Shown here one piece after another: positions 38,801 to 50,551 of a DNA stretch of 64,000 nucleotides. A program made the position numbers and the translations under genes. The stretch comes from Antedon mediterranea (Eukaryota > Echinodermata > Crinoidea > Comatulida > Antedonidae): positions 11,605,001-11,669,000 of the forward strand of contig NC_092671.1 in the NCBI RefSeq assembly GCF_964355755.1, written 5' to 3'. The notes beneath the pieces are model-generated. The model made no database searches, was not told the origin of the DNA, and worked only from the letters and a program-made list of their open reading frames with translations. Each line of letters starts with the position of its first letter. Within the stretch, counting starts at the first letter, position 1.

Positions 38801-41800
38801 ATAGTTTTCCCTTATTTTTTCTTTTTATTTTCTCTACAGTGGATAATACTGTACAAGACAGAAGTATAAATGAAGAAGGTAATTGTTGTCTGTCATAGAG
38901 TTTGTTGTTTTTTTTCCCACTAATAATACATATATTCCGTAACTTTAAATCAATGGTAAATGAATATTGAATGCACATCAGTAGTAGACAAAATTGTGGT
39001 ATTGTTTTAGTTTCATAAATTTGTTACACATTTGTTACACATTTGTTAGAGGATGATGATGATGATGAGGAAGACGAAGAAGATGAATTAATGACGGCAA
39101 ACTATGCTGAGGAAACCTTTAATCTTAAACAATATTTAAACAGGTATGGAAGTTGTATTCCTATTTTCAAAAATACATAGATTCCTAATAATATTCATAT
39201 TAAGCTAAGCCTACACTATCAAACTTTTATGTGACAGAAAATCTGATGTGCCCATATACAGACATGATGATGTCACTACCATATTTGGGCATATCACTAC
39301 CATATTTGGGCACATCACACTTTTTTTGTCAAACTAGTTTAATGTGTAGACAGAGCTTTAAGCAACAAAGCCAAGTAAATTTTCCATCACTGTATGGATT
39401 TTTTAGTCCATGAATTGCAATACTGGATAACCAATTTGATATTTTTTTTTCTTAATAATTTTTTTTTATTTCAGATTTGCTCATTACAAGATTATCCAGG
39501 CATATGTGCACCTGTTGAAATTCTTTAGAAAAAACTCAACGCATACCAACCACTGCATTTTGAAGCTGTTACATCGTGTTGCCTTTGACCTTCACATGGA
39601 ACCACTTCTCTTCCAGTTGTCATTATTTCGCGTCTTTCAGAAGTTGTTAAACGACTCAATGGCCAAGTTACCTGAATACAAGGTGGGTTAAGCATTTTGA
39701 ATAATTGATTACTGAATGAGTATATAAATAATGAATGTCTTGAATGGGAAGAATATTCATTGTTTGGTTTTTAACATATATATTGCACTCGATTTTGCCC
39801 ATGGATGTGGTAAAACTTTTTTTTATCGTTATTATTAAATATAGATATAGCTAAACATTTCCTGAACTGTGCCATGATAAAGATGTGCTGCATTTTATAT
39901 TGTGTTGTTTATTATTATTTTATATTTAGGAAATGGTGACATTTGCAAAGTACATTATGAGAAAATTCTTTGAGAAGTTGGAGACAAACAAGAAACTGTA
40001 TGTTGAGATTCTATTTTGGAAGGACGTTAAAGAGGCGTATGAGCTTTCAGAAGGCTACGGTAGTCTAGCCAGTGATAATGCAAACAGACAAAAGACAAGT
40101 TTCTGGGCAGAGGAAGAGGAGGAGGAACTACGAATGCTGTATGATCAATATAAAGACAAAGAAGACGAAGATATAGGTTAGTTTATAAAGTGGATCACCT
40201 TCCTCCTCCATATTCAGGCACCCTCATATGGACACCTTCAGAACCCATCAAAAGATATCTACTGTATCAGAATTCAAAATATCAGTAATAACAAAGAACT
40301 TATAACACAAGAATCTCCTGTTCGTCCGAAGCGCGTAACAATTTCGAAAGGCATTGTGGGATAGAATAGAGCTATGGGTAGCGCCATTGTGAGCCATGGA
40401 GTAGGGCGCCCGCATCAAATTAGAAAGTCAAGATCATAGAGGGGATCTGCTAATACTCTAGGGGGGTAGAGTAATTGACTTCCTAGTTTGGAGGGGGCGC
40501 TGCTCCATGCTGTGAAATGGCGTCGCCCAGTTTGACCTTTTAACCCTGTACTTCCGATACTGTGTTTTGAATGCAAATTGAAGAACAGGAGATTCTTGTG
40601 TTATAAGTTCTTTGGTACTAGTAATAGAATCTTGGTCTGTGAGTAGTTTCCAGTCTCTCGCTTCATAATCAGCCTTATTCTCATACGATATATCCATTAT
40701 TGTTTTTCACAGAGTTAGATGTTGTGGATCATATTATGAAAGACATTATCAACCAGGGACGTACACGCAGACAGGTAAATGATTTATATCAATATTATTT
40801 TAGGTATCATATATATTTTTAGTGAGTTCAAATCTATCCCACATTTTAGTTCATTCTACAATAATGATGCTTGGAAACATTGCTTCCAACTTTATATTTG
40901 GGATTTGTTTTTGTTTTTTTCGTAAACGTTTCAGTCTTACTTTTTGTTTTATTCCCATATCAGATTATTGCGCAGCTCATCAGAATGGACATTATCTCAT
41001 CTACCAAAGATATTAAAAAGAAAAGAGTGTAAGTCAGAATTTTTATTTATTAAGTTTTTTATTTTATTATCATTATGATCTATATATATTGACATAACAT
41101 GACATGACATATATAATTGCACACTTACCAATATAAAAGTGTGTATTGCTTTGCATTGCCTTTTTAATTCTATGGTAAATTTTTTTAATTATATTTTCAC
41201 AGAGAAAAGCGACCAGGAGTTTGGCTGGAAGAACACGAGTATGAATTAAGAAATCTGTTTGACCAATTTAAAGGGTCTAATGGTAAGATTTAATTTTACA
41301 TCGCAAAATAGATTTGACACTTGTGCAATTTAAAAGATCAGAAGCTTAAATTGCTATTGCTATTATTTATTTTCATCTTAGACGTTGTTGGAAGTATATT
41401 AGAAAACATGACAGTAAAGCGATCGAAAAACAAAGTTATTGAGAAAATAATGAGTATGGAACTAGTAAATGATAAAAAAGAACTTTACAAGAAAAGAGAG
41501 AAGAAGGCCGGAAATGAAGGAAGGCGACGAAGAAGAAAGAAAGGAAGTGATGAGGATGATGAGGTAATCATTTCAACTTTTCTTTATATTCTTTTGCCCC
41601 ATGAAAGAACAACCATGTGTTGATCTTGGCCTCCATGGTTAAATAAAGTTTAATTGCTCGCGACCAATCAGAAATAGTGGGTATAGATTTGTAAACAAAT
41701 CGAACACCTCTCGCTTAGTGCGTGTTGAAGCATAGCGAAATGGCGGCTGCCGAGTGCTTTTGTTGCAAGGTGCATCATAAATGTTGTATATGTTGGATAA

Positions 41801-44800
41801 ATCGTGAATTTAACTACACAAAATCACTGAATAATATTCCTGTTTTTAATTTTCAAACACTTGCTGAGTGGTTTGCGTCGGCTCCGAAGGATAGTGGCGC
41901 AAAATCTTGGAAATTTTTCAAGGAAAGGTACGTCCACGATGTGGTCGTGCCTCTCCGCCCGCCCGGTGGCGTTGCCTGATGCGGTACTTCGTCTACTAGG
42001 CCTAGGAGGCTTGGGTGTCTGTTTAAGCGCCGAAGAACATCACATAATACATGGAAGATGCAATAGGAGCATGAAGAAGAATGAAAGATAATAATTAATA
42101 TATTTACGCAACATTTGTAAATAAAATCAACAGTTAACATGTATTAAATGCACCGTAATATATATGTGTCAAACCAAAAATGACAATACATAAATAAAGT
42201 CGATGATTCCGAACCAAATGCCCAAATAATTCTACAGTGAATATAAAACATAAGTTTAGAAAATAAATAACATCCTTACCATGCCATTCCATCAAAAGGC
42301 TAGTTTTGACGATTGCTTTTTAAGATGATCATCTCTCAGTTCTCCCATGCTTTAACATACCTCTCGCTGTGTTTGTTTACCATTGTATACCCACTAAAAG
42401 GTCAAACTGACGGTGACCTCGCGAGCGCGAAACGTGTCTATTGTCTGCAAGAATAATCATATCTTCCGAAATATGGAAAATTGGAACATAGCACTGAAGG
42501 AACATTTAGAAAGAGAGAAGCTTTTAAAAACATATTTTTTATTCTACATATTTATTTACATTTTTATATTTATATTATAGGATGATGACATAGTTGACAA
42601 CACAAAAACATTAGAATTTCAACGTAAGTGACACAGTTTGAACTTTTGAATTTAGTAAATAATCAGTATTAAATGAAACATCAAAATAAAGATCAGATTA
42701 GAGCCATTTTTCAGAGGTAATCAACTTTCGTTCTGCAACCTGTACTCGTTCCCTCCGGTCAACATCTGACTTAACCACTCTTTGACTATTCACAGTGTAG
42801 GTTGAAGTCATAAGGGGCGTGATCTTTTGTTATCGCTGTTCCAAAATTCTCCCTCTGTTTCGGTCTTCAAACTTGTTTCGTTCTGTGTGAATTCATTATA
42901 TGCATTGCATTTTATTCATTTTATTGTTTGTTAGGCAGGATAGTCAGATGCTCACATCATGACACTTGACAAGTTAGTGAAACAGTGTGGTGATGTGAGA
43001 CTCCATTTTCTGACTTTTTTCTGTTGTCTTGTTCAATTTGTTTTTACACGTGTGTTAAACAGCGCATAGAGACTATTTGTATTTTGTGCTATACAAATTT
43101 AAAACCATTAACCTGAGAATATGGGATGGATGGATGTGAGCTCTGTTAACATCTCCTCTTTACCTCTGAATATACCACTGGAGTGAAACAAAGAAACTGT
43201 CGTGACCCAGATTTAAAGTACACTTTGTTTTGTCATTTCTGTAGAGGGACTGCCATCAGACTTTGAAGAACCAGAAGCTTCAGCAACCTCAGACTCTGGG
43301 TCAGAAAGTGATGGAGAGGTCAAGACAACAGAATCAATGCTTATGAATGCTCAACGTGAAGGTAAGTTGTTAACAATGTATTAAAACTTGTCACAAAGAT
43401 CATGCATGATTCGCTATAGTGATTAGATTGTTTTCATGTAGAAATGGAACTTTAACCACAATTCAGTAAAGCTATAAAATACATCATGTTTTTATGGAAA
43501 TTTCTTTTGCTGTTGACTATGTTGAAAGTGCTATTGACTATTCTGATTTCTTTTGAAATAGGTTTGACCAATCAGGTGAGGTGGATACAGGATCTGCTCA
43601 GAACAACTGCCAATGATTTAGATGAGGAAGGTATATAAGATGGTTATTTATAATGACAATAGTATATAATATATGATGATGATTTTCAACAATTTGACTA
43701 CAGAATTTGACTTTTACTGTTTTAGTCATGTTAATATGTTTTACATATAATTTATGATTCTTTAATAATTTACACACTTTATAGTATTCCTTTATCCTTA
43801 ATTGTTCTCAATGTACATCTTTTAAAAGAAGAGTGAAACTGTATTTTTTATTTGTTTTTAGATGAAGATGATGATGACGAGGAAGATGTTCCCATTGTGA
43901 CGTTTAGCGAGGAGCACAACACAGCTATTAGCAACCGCACTTTTCAGAAGTTTCTCAAACAACTTGGTGTGAAGGCTCCATCTAATCACCAGGTTGGTGT
44001 CATAATCATCTCTTTTTCTAATTAATAAATAACTAAATTAATGTCTTTTATACGACTATAACCTTTGACCCTGCATTTATAACTCATAACATTATATTTG
44101 TTATTGATTGGAATGAATTCTTTGTACACAGGAACAATTTTGGAGAATCCCAGGTCATCTGACTTCTGCTGACCTTCGAAGGCTTGCCGATGAAATTGAA
44201 CCAAAAGATGACATCACCGAGGTTGACAAGAAAGCTCAATCTCGTAAAGATATGTTGAAAGAGATGTCAAAAGCAAAAAGGAAGGAAAATAAAGCTGCAA
44301 AAAGAGCTGAACGGGAAAGAAAGAGAGAAGAGCAGAGAAAGAAATTCTTTAAGGAAAAGGGAGGCGATGTAGTGAAAGAGAATGGAGTGTCAAAGAAGAG
44401 GAAAAAACAGAAAAACAAGATCATTAGAACAGCAGACAGTAGTAGCAGTGACAGGTAAGTCTTTATCAAATCTTGAATTTTTACAAACTTCCCTTTCAAC
44501 CAAACCTTCGTCATTTAAAAATAAATACAATTGTTTAAAATTTAATTGTTTTCAGTGATGACAAATTGTCTAATTTGAGATCAAAACCTTCTAAAAAACA
44601 ACCAAACGTAAATAACCTAGGAGATAGTGATGAGGATGATGTACCTATCAATTCAACAAGCGTTCCAGTAGAGAGGGCATCTAAGAAGAGAATGCTGAGT
44701 GAGTCGTCTAGCAGCGATGATGGGCAGGCGATAAGAAGTCATTCTAAACAAGCAAAGAAGTCTAGGTTAATGAGCGACAGTGAAGAAGAAGAAAAAGTAA

Positions 44801-45650
44801 CTACAAAAAGTGGTTCCAAAAAACAGAACAGGACATTGATTTCAAGCGATGAAGAAGACATGGTTGTAGATGAACAACCTAAAACTGTAGGATTAGGTGA
44901 TGATGAGGAAGATAGTGTAAATGTAAAAAGTAGTTCCAAGAGATTAAAAAAGTCATTGGTTTCAAGTGATGAAGAAAACATGGTTGTGGATGAGAAATCT
45001 GATCAAGTCGATGGTAAGACCGATAGTTTGAAGCAAGATAAAGAGAAAAGAATGTCAAATGATGAAGGCAATTCGAATGAACCAAAGAGAGCACATAAAT
45101 TTAGGATGATAAGTGATAGTGAAGTAGAAGAAGACACAGTTAATGATAGTCATTCAAAAGATGAAGATGATGTAGAGATAAAAAAAAACACCTCTGATCA
45201 AAGTATGAAGCTAAGATACAGTGACAGCGAAGAGGAAATGACATCACACGACAGGAATCAGATGGACAAGGAAGAAACAGTTGGTAGAACAAGTCGTAGG
45301 CAGAAGTCATGGTTACTAGATAGTGATAGTGAGGACGACGAAAGTGAACAGTTAGATAAAGCAAGAACTGTAGAAGAAGAAAATTCAAAGACAAATACTA
45401 GTGATGTAAATGAAGGTATGTTTTATCTATTTAATAGACACATCTGACATATATATATATATATAAAGAGCGTGTGACACAGTGTGTTAGATCGGTAGAG
45501 TCCAAGTCTGATGCTCATCTCACTCTGTCGTCGTTTTTCTAGTACCTAATATTTTGTGTTGTTTTTTTTTCAGGTTCAAGTTCAGATTCTGATGACAATA
45601 TACCTATTAAAAAGCGGTTTAACAAAATAGATGATTCGGATAGTGATTAA
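32884..45650 (+). CDS. TIMELESS: TIMELESS, replication-fork protection protein
   Basis: Twenty-nine coding exons, all in phase: 32884-32968, 33367-33520, 33986-34163, 34502-34603, 35002-35157, 35856-35989, 36202-36466, 36749-36861, 37030-37134, 37297-37479, 37824-37951, 38038-38191, 38285-38365, 38643-38740, 38840-38878, 39050-39143, 39475-39682, 39930-40176, 40713-40774, 40964-41028, 41203-41282, 41392-41573, 42581-42623, 43245-43361, 43562-43630, 43862-43992, 44132-44454, 44556-45415 and 45574-45650. Product 1510 aa (human ~1208). The N-terminal TIMELESS domain starts [18 protein letters not shown]; later come [21 protein letters not shown], a Lys/Arg patch (~520-534), an acidic stretch (~660-670), [10 protein letters not shown] and the PARP1-binding-like segment (~1048-1130, [13 protein letters not shown]...FWRIPGHL). 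Known role: with TIPIN at the fork, for checkpoint and cohesion. It matches the replication-type TIMELESS, not Drosophila clock TIM. The Ser/Asp/Glu-rich tail is longer than in vertebrates. Confidence 0.95.
33804..33911. repeat. three 36-bp tandem repeats in a TIMELESS intron
   Basis: Three nearly identical units containing CTGGTCCAATTCATAAGAT and AAATGAACTGGCTTG. Purely intronic. Confidence 0.85.
35158..35745 (+). repeat. 47-bp minisatellite carrying fused splice sites
   Basis: Twelve full units (35158-35727; the last has a 6-bp insertion) plus a partial one. Each unit begins GTAAGAATTACTTACTTAC and ends ATGCTATTAACAG or a close variant, so most unit borders read ACAG|GTAAG, an acceptor joined directly to a donor. 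The first unit's GTAAG is the genuine donor of TIMELESS coding exon 5. The array therefore arose by amplifying the exon-intron border region. Confidence 0.92.
37488..37672. mobile_element. MITE family 1 copy, expanded inner repeat
   Basis: Ends AAGCTCTATCTACACTATC and GATAGTGTGACAGAGCTT are inverted. The inner block TGCACAAATATGGTAGTGAT is repeated four times, showing that copy-number change inside the element drives its length. In a TIMELESS intron. Confidence 0.75.
39202..39358. mobile_element. MITE family 1 copy
   Basis: Ends AAGCTAAGCCTACACTATC and GTGTAGACAGAGCTT, with two copies of an ACTACCATATTTGGGCA block (the reverse of the unit seen in other copies). In the TIMELESS intron before exon 39475-39682. 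Confidence 0.7.
40291..40619. mobile_element. MITE family 3, perfect 31-bp TIRs and target duplication
   Basis: Arms at 40293-40323 and 40583-40613 are perfect inverted repeats (AAAGAACTTATAACACAAGA and on). They are flanked by direct AGTAATA copies at 40284-40290 and 40620-40626, a likely target-site duplication. No ORF of note. It lies in the TIMELESS intron after exon 39930-40176. Perfect arms suggest recent movement. Confidence 0.85.
41656..42440. mobile_element. intronic element with inverted ends and a Cys-rich ORF
   Basis: Left end GCTCGCGACC followed by AGTGGGTATAGATTTGTAAACAAA; right end (reversed) GCTCGCGAGG and AGTGGGTATACAATGGTAAACAAA. Inside is a plus ORF at 41722-41979 that, from the good-context ATG at 41740, encodes a Cys-rich start (ECFCC, then CCICW) and a Trp-rich segment [16 protein letters not shown]. 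The ORF is not recognised. It may be a domesticated or captured exon, or a transposon-encoded protein. It lies inside a TIMELESS intron. Confidence 0.5.
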
Positions 45651-45688
45651 ATTAATCAAACCGAAATTACTCCCTGTTAATTTTCTAC

Positions 45689-45694
45689 AATAAA
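45689..45694 (+). terminator. TIMELESS poly-A signal
   Basis: AATAAA, 39 bp after the TAA stop of the last TIMELESS exon. Confidence 0.75.
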
Positions 45695-46772
45695 GTACTG
45701 TAACCATTGCCATTTTATGATTTAAACATTGAAAATTTTCACTACCACATTTTTACATAGCAAGCATGGATTGTAGTTTGTGTCACAAGAATCTGGTACA
45801 GTATGTGTCTGAACACACTCTGTCTCCTGTCTGGGACTTTTGACTTTCGATTTACGCTGTGATTCCAGTTTTGGTAGACTCTGAATAGGTCCTATGCCTA
45901 CAGTACGCCATAGACCGTCGCAAATCAAAAGCTATGTGTTTCGAAAGTTGTATTAGACGACTGTAAATAATTGTATTTGAATAAATATTACACATAACAC
46001 ATAATAACACTATTGTCTGTTTCATTTAGATATTTTCCCAGCATTCTAATTTATAGATGATGGTGTCCTATTGACTTATGGGCCAAACATCATTATATTT
46101 CTCTTGCGCTCATGTTGCATTTGCGTGGATACCCATCTCCGCTTTTATCTTCAATCACAACGATGACCTATAATTTGTCAAACTAGTTCATATTAGAGTT
46201 GCTTTGAGATCAATACAGTGCTTATAGTTGTATTATCAAAGACAAAACTTGATACTGATTAATTTTATTCCATGCATTTGCCCTTTTATTCTTCTTACAT
46301 TGTGTCTATATTAAACACAATTTGTCGATTTTATTTACAAAAACTAATATCAGTGAATCAAAAAGATTGATTACTCTGAACTTTTGTTGAATTTACAATA
46401 AACTGTTACATTGTATATCAATCATTAAACTGAACTAATTTCATCTTAATTAACTTTGATTATATGACCGTGTATTAACGAAATTTCAAATACATGCAAA
46501 ACGGATGACCTATGTTTTTATTTTATTATAGGGGTTAGGGTTAAGGATTACAATAACTTGGTGGTAATTCCCTGATACAGGGGCTATTTTATATACTATG
46601 CCGGTAACCCATTAACCGCTCAGCCATTTTCCTGGTAACTTTTATTAAGAGTCACTTCTGTAAACCACCTGTGGTGTTCCTCCATTTCAAATGATACATT
46701 TTTTTCAGATTGACGCGGTGTTTCTGTTAGTTAATAGGAGAGGAGGTCTCTAAATACCGAAGGCCCATATAA
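45695..46772. other. convergent intergenic region
   Basis: AT-rich spacer between TIMELESS (+) and the LamG protein gene (-). A short piece of MITE family 1 end (TTTGTCAAACTAGTT) occurs at about 46174. AATAAA on the minus strand at 46641-46646 is a likely poly-A signal for the LamG gene. Confidence 0.5.
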
Positions 46773-47927
46773 CTAATTTATGATGTTATAATAATAATCG
46801 CTAACTTCATTTTCAGACAAAACTTTATTATAAAACTTGACTTCATCAATCAATCCAACAAACCAACGATGAATACGTACGTTTGAGCCTCCAATGCAGA
46901 CTGTTCTGTTAAGTGGTGGAATCGGACCGGAGCAGCAACCAGAGTTAGCCACTATTTGTCCATTTAGGTATATAAATACCGCGCTTCCATTGTATGTCAT
47001 AACTACGTGATACCATTCATCGTGCGTTGAGTTGACAAAAATGGTGTCATTTTTATTCATAGAAAATAGTTTTGCTCTGAGTCTTTCGGGTTTTGACCCA
47101 TGACCAATCATTATTTCAAATGTGCTAATTTTATGTCCACCATTATTCAATATGTACGCTCTGTAACATGAATTGTCGTATTTGTACCAGGCACTAACGG
47201 AAAAATCTGCTCCAAAATTAAAATTACGAAAAGCGTCTATTAAGAGCGTCTGTGAACCTGTAAACGCACCAGCACTACCCTTCACTCCATCAGCGTAAGT
47301 AAAGTTGTTCCCAGTTACGATGCCGTGGCGTGCGTTTCCGGAAACATCGTCTACGTTTCCTTCAAAGGCATAGTATGCCAACAAATTGTCACTTCTTTCA
47401 GAATCATTAGTTACTACGGTGCTTTGATTAACGTCTGGTGTTACAGATGTCATACGCACACCAACGCCTGACGTCAAAGATGTGTTGTTGTCGACGTCTG
47501 GTGTTACATATGTCATACGCACGCCGACGCCTGACGTCAAAGATGTGTTCCTGTCAACGTCTGGTGTTAGAGATGTCATACGCACGCCTACGCCTGACGT
47601 CAAAGATGTATTCTCGTCGACGTCTGGTGTTACAGATGCCATGCGCACGCCAACGCCTGACGTCAAAGATGTGTTATTGTCTACGCCTGGTGTTACACTC
47701 ACAGACAGCGATCCTTTTGTATAACATTTTGTACCAAATGTTCCCGGTTTATCTGCGAGTACCGTTAGTTTCCAAAAGTTTGGATAACTAATGCATTTTC
47801 TTCCACTAACAAGTACTTTCACACAAGCAGGCATACCGTCTATTGTCAATAGCACTTGGTCGTGTCGACAACTAGGTGTACTTTTAACAGTCAAACCCAG
47901 CAAGAGAAATAATATTAACCGAAGCAT
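46773..47927 (-). CDS. secreted protein with 21-aa repeats and LamG-like domain
   Basis: 384 aa from the ATG at 47927, which follows a splice acceptor (TTTGTTTTCCAG|GGT), so the longer upstream frame is probably intron. Residues 1-16 form a signal peptide (MLRLILFLLLGLTVKS). Residues 18-72 hold paired Cys (CRHDQVLLTIDGMPAC, KCISY, KCYTKG). Residues 77-160 are four 21-residue repeats of the form SVTPDVDxNTSLTSGVGVRMT, each with an N-glycosylation sequon, plus a degenerate fifth. Residues ~183-380 form a concanavalin/LamG-like jelly roll (LLAYYAFEGNVDDVSG, DFSVSAWYKY, WYHVVMTYNG, GLIDEVKFYNKVLSENEV). A glycosylated extracellular adhesion or lectin-like role is inferred; no named orthologue is recognised. 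Upstream UTR exon(s) were not located. Confidence 0.8.
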   Translation of the reverse strand: MLRLILFLLLGLTVKSTPSCRHDQVLLTIDGMPACVKVLVSGRKCISYPNFWKLTVLADKPGTFGTKCYTKGSLSVSVTPGVDNNTSLTSGVGVRMASVTPDVDENTSLTSGVGVRMTSLTPDVDRNTSLTSGVGVRMTYVTPDVDNNTSLTSGVGVRMTSVTPDVNQSTVVTNDSERSDNLLAYYAFEGNVDDVSGNARHGIVTGNNFTYADGVKGSAGAFTGSQTLLIDAFRNFNFGADFSVSAWYKYDNSCYRAYILNNGGHKISTFEIMIGHGSKPERLRAKLFSMNKNDTIFVNSTHDEWYHVVMTYNGSAVFIYLNGQIVANSGCCSGPIPPLNRTVCIGGSNVRIHRWFVGLIDEVKFYNKVLSENEVSDYYYNIIN

Positions 47928-48435
47928 ACCCTGGAAAACAAATGAAATTAAAATATGATTAGGTTGTATATATGTAGAAATATATGGGAATACTAGTGGA
48001 TTAAAGGGATGGTAAAGATATTGTTGGAAGGAAAACAGAAACATAGTGGTGGAATAGAAATAACCTGTTGTTTGTCCATGAGTCAAAATGTTAAAAAAAA
48101 TAGTCGTGTTTCAAAACTCACTGTTGCAAAATTAGTGATTGCAAGAGTACCTACAAAAAGTTGAAATCAATCTGAACAGCGATTTGCAGTAAAATAATAC
48201 AATAGTCTTCGTATCACATCGTTTCCTGACAGGCAAATATAGAAATTCGTTTGATTTGCTTTACCACTAACAATATCTATCTAATCAATAATACATGTGG
48301 CGCTATAGGCTCTTTTGTATAAAGACTTGTCTAATAAGAGGCGCACAAAATCAAAATTTGCTTGTTTTTCGAGAAATTTTATATTATGCGCTTATAATTA
48401 CTTGTCGGTCTTTAATCAACTTGATTAAAGTATTG
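47928..48435. other. upstream region of the LamG gene
   Basis: Presumed intron and promoter of the LamG protein gene. Nothing else is recognised. Confidence 0.4.
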
Positions 48436-49850
48436 ATTAAGAAATCCCTGTACTATAATAGTACAGGAATTTTCAAAAAATGCCCAAATGGTTACGGTAG
48501 GCCTATATCATAATGTGTTCTGCGCATGTTACCTTTAATACTATTTTAAAAGGTCGATATTTTGGCAATTAACGAAAAAAATCAGTGATTTTTACGGAAA
48601 ATGGTCAAATTTCGATCCTTTTATTTTTTGACATAACTATAGTTACTATTATCATAATCTGACATGCGCAGACGCACATAATGTGTTCTGGGCATTATAC
48701 CTCAACACGTTTAAAAGGTCGATATTTTGGCCATTATGCACTAATATTGCTATATGCGCACGTATAGTGCCATGTCATCATCTTATAGTGTCAAGGTACC
48801 ACTTTATGTCTAAAAATAAAAAGTTCAAAATTTTGGTAATTTTTTGAGAAACCATGTACTATAGTAGGGCCTACAGGGATTTTTTTGCAAAAACACCAAC
48901 ATTTCGACCTTTTTCAAATCCAATTATTATGCACTAATATTGCTATATGTGGACGTATAGTGCCATATCATCATCTTATAGTGTCATGGGACCACTTAAT
49001 TATGTCGAAAATAAAAAGGTCAAAATTTGGTCATTTTTAGAGAAAATCCCTGTACAGGGATTTTTTTGCACAAATCACCCAAATTTCGACCTTTTTCAAA
49101 TCCAATTATTATGCAGTAATATTGCTATATGTGCACGTATAGCGCCATATCATCATCTTATAGTGCCATGGGACCACTTTATGTCGAAAAATAAAAATTT
49201 CAAAATTTTGTCATTTTTCGAGAAAATCCCTGTACTATCTACAGGGATTTTTTGCAAAATCACCAAATTTTCGACCTTTTTCAAATCCAATTATTATGCA
49301 GTAAGATTGCTATATGTGCACGTATAGCGCCATATCATCATCTTATAGAGTCATGGGACCACTTTATGTAAAAAATAAAAAGGTCTAAATTTGGTTATTT
49401 TTCGAGAAAATCCCTGTACTATAGTACAGGGATTTTTTGCAAAATCACCAAATTTTGACGTTTTTCAAATCCAATTATTATGTAAAAGAGGTATATAAGG
49501 GTGCAAGAAATCCCTGTACTATAATAGTACAGGATTTTTAAGAACCCTTTATTTTTCAAAATAACTGGTTGCTATGGTTACTATATCATAATGTGTTCCG
49601 CACATTACCTTAATACTACAGTATTTTAAAAATATTTTGGCCATTTTCGAAAACCAGGCCTAACTGGTTACATCATAATCTGACAAACTATAATGTTACT
49701 ATATAAAGTATGTATAGTACAGGGATTTTACGGAAAATGGTCGAATTTGGATGTTTATTTTTTGATACAACTGGTTACTATATCACAATTTGACATGCAG
49801 ACAGACAGACATACTGTATTCTTTTAAAAAGGCATTTTGTTTTTTGACAC
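48436..49850. repeat. satellite-like array, ~183-bp period, with palindromes
   Basis: About four and a half units of ~183 bp (48.7-49.5 kb) share TTTTTCAAATCCAATTATTATG, TTGCTATATGTGCACGTATA, CATCATCTTATAGTGTCATG and a hairpin AATCCCTGTACTATAGTACAGGGATT. The array is flanked by a pair of longer related blocks (48440-48700 and 49507-49800; shared CATAATGTGTTC, GGAAAATGGTC and TTATTTTTTGA motifs) in direct orientation. No real coding capacity. Confidence 0.8.
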
Positions 49851-50551
49851 AAACAATAATTACACAGTAGTAACAGTAGTGCTTTAGCCTGGATTTATTC
49901 ATTGCACATTTTTATCTGTGAACATGAGGCCATGTTTTATATACACTAATGCTTTGCAAGTATATCAGTTTGCGTATTAAAAGAGTGGATAATCTCTTTA
50001 GTCCATTCTAGGAGCACATAACAGGGCAGATAGTCTAGTTACCGTGCATACATTCCTAGATAATAGTATCGATAAATACACTTTGTAGGGAATAACATTT
50101 GGCATGGGACACATTATTTAAACGATGTAAAGAGAACATACATATTTGGCACACATTTCACAGGATCTGCTTTGAAATTTCCAAGCTTTTAGATGGTCAT
50201 AAAGTAAAAAAACTAAACTTAAAGCTGCTCAAAAAAGCTATTATGCATCCCTGACTAAACGCATGTAGAGTCTACACAGTGTATTATTAAACCTGCATCG
50301 GGAATCCTTATCATTTTAGCAACAACAAACCCACAACACTGACAACATTAATACTCCTACAGTAAAAGTTTCAGACTGATATATTGTCATCAAATCTGTA
50401 AATTTATAAATGCAGAAGATCATCTTCTAATAATACATTATAATAAATTATTGTACAAAAAGAAGAGTAAATTAAAGGGTGTCTGTATTCCTGCATCCTT
50501 TAGTATCTGATAACAGCACAAGTAGCATTTCAAACAATTAGACAATTTCAT

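Noticed and set aside
44739-45394. Three minus-strand ORFs rich in Ser and Leu
   Set aside because: Antisense to the acidic TIMELESS tail exon.
47438-47791. Plus-strand ORFs of 117 and 80 codons with regular repeats
   Set aside because: Antisense reading of the 63-bp repeats of the LamG protein; the minus frame has signal peptide, domain and stop.
48947-49327. 126-codon ORF in the 183-bp array
   Set aside because: Repeat-derived frame that mirrors the satellite unit; no independent coding evidence.
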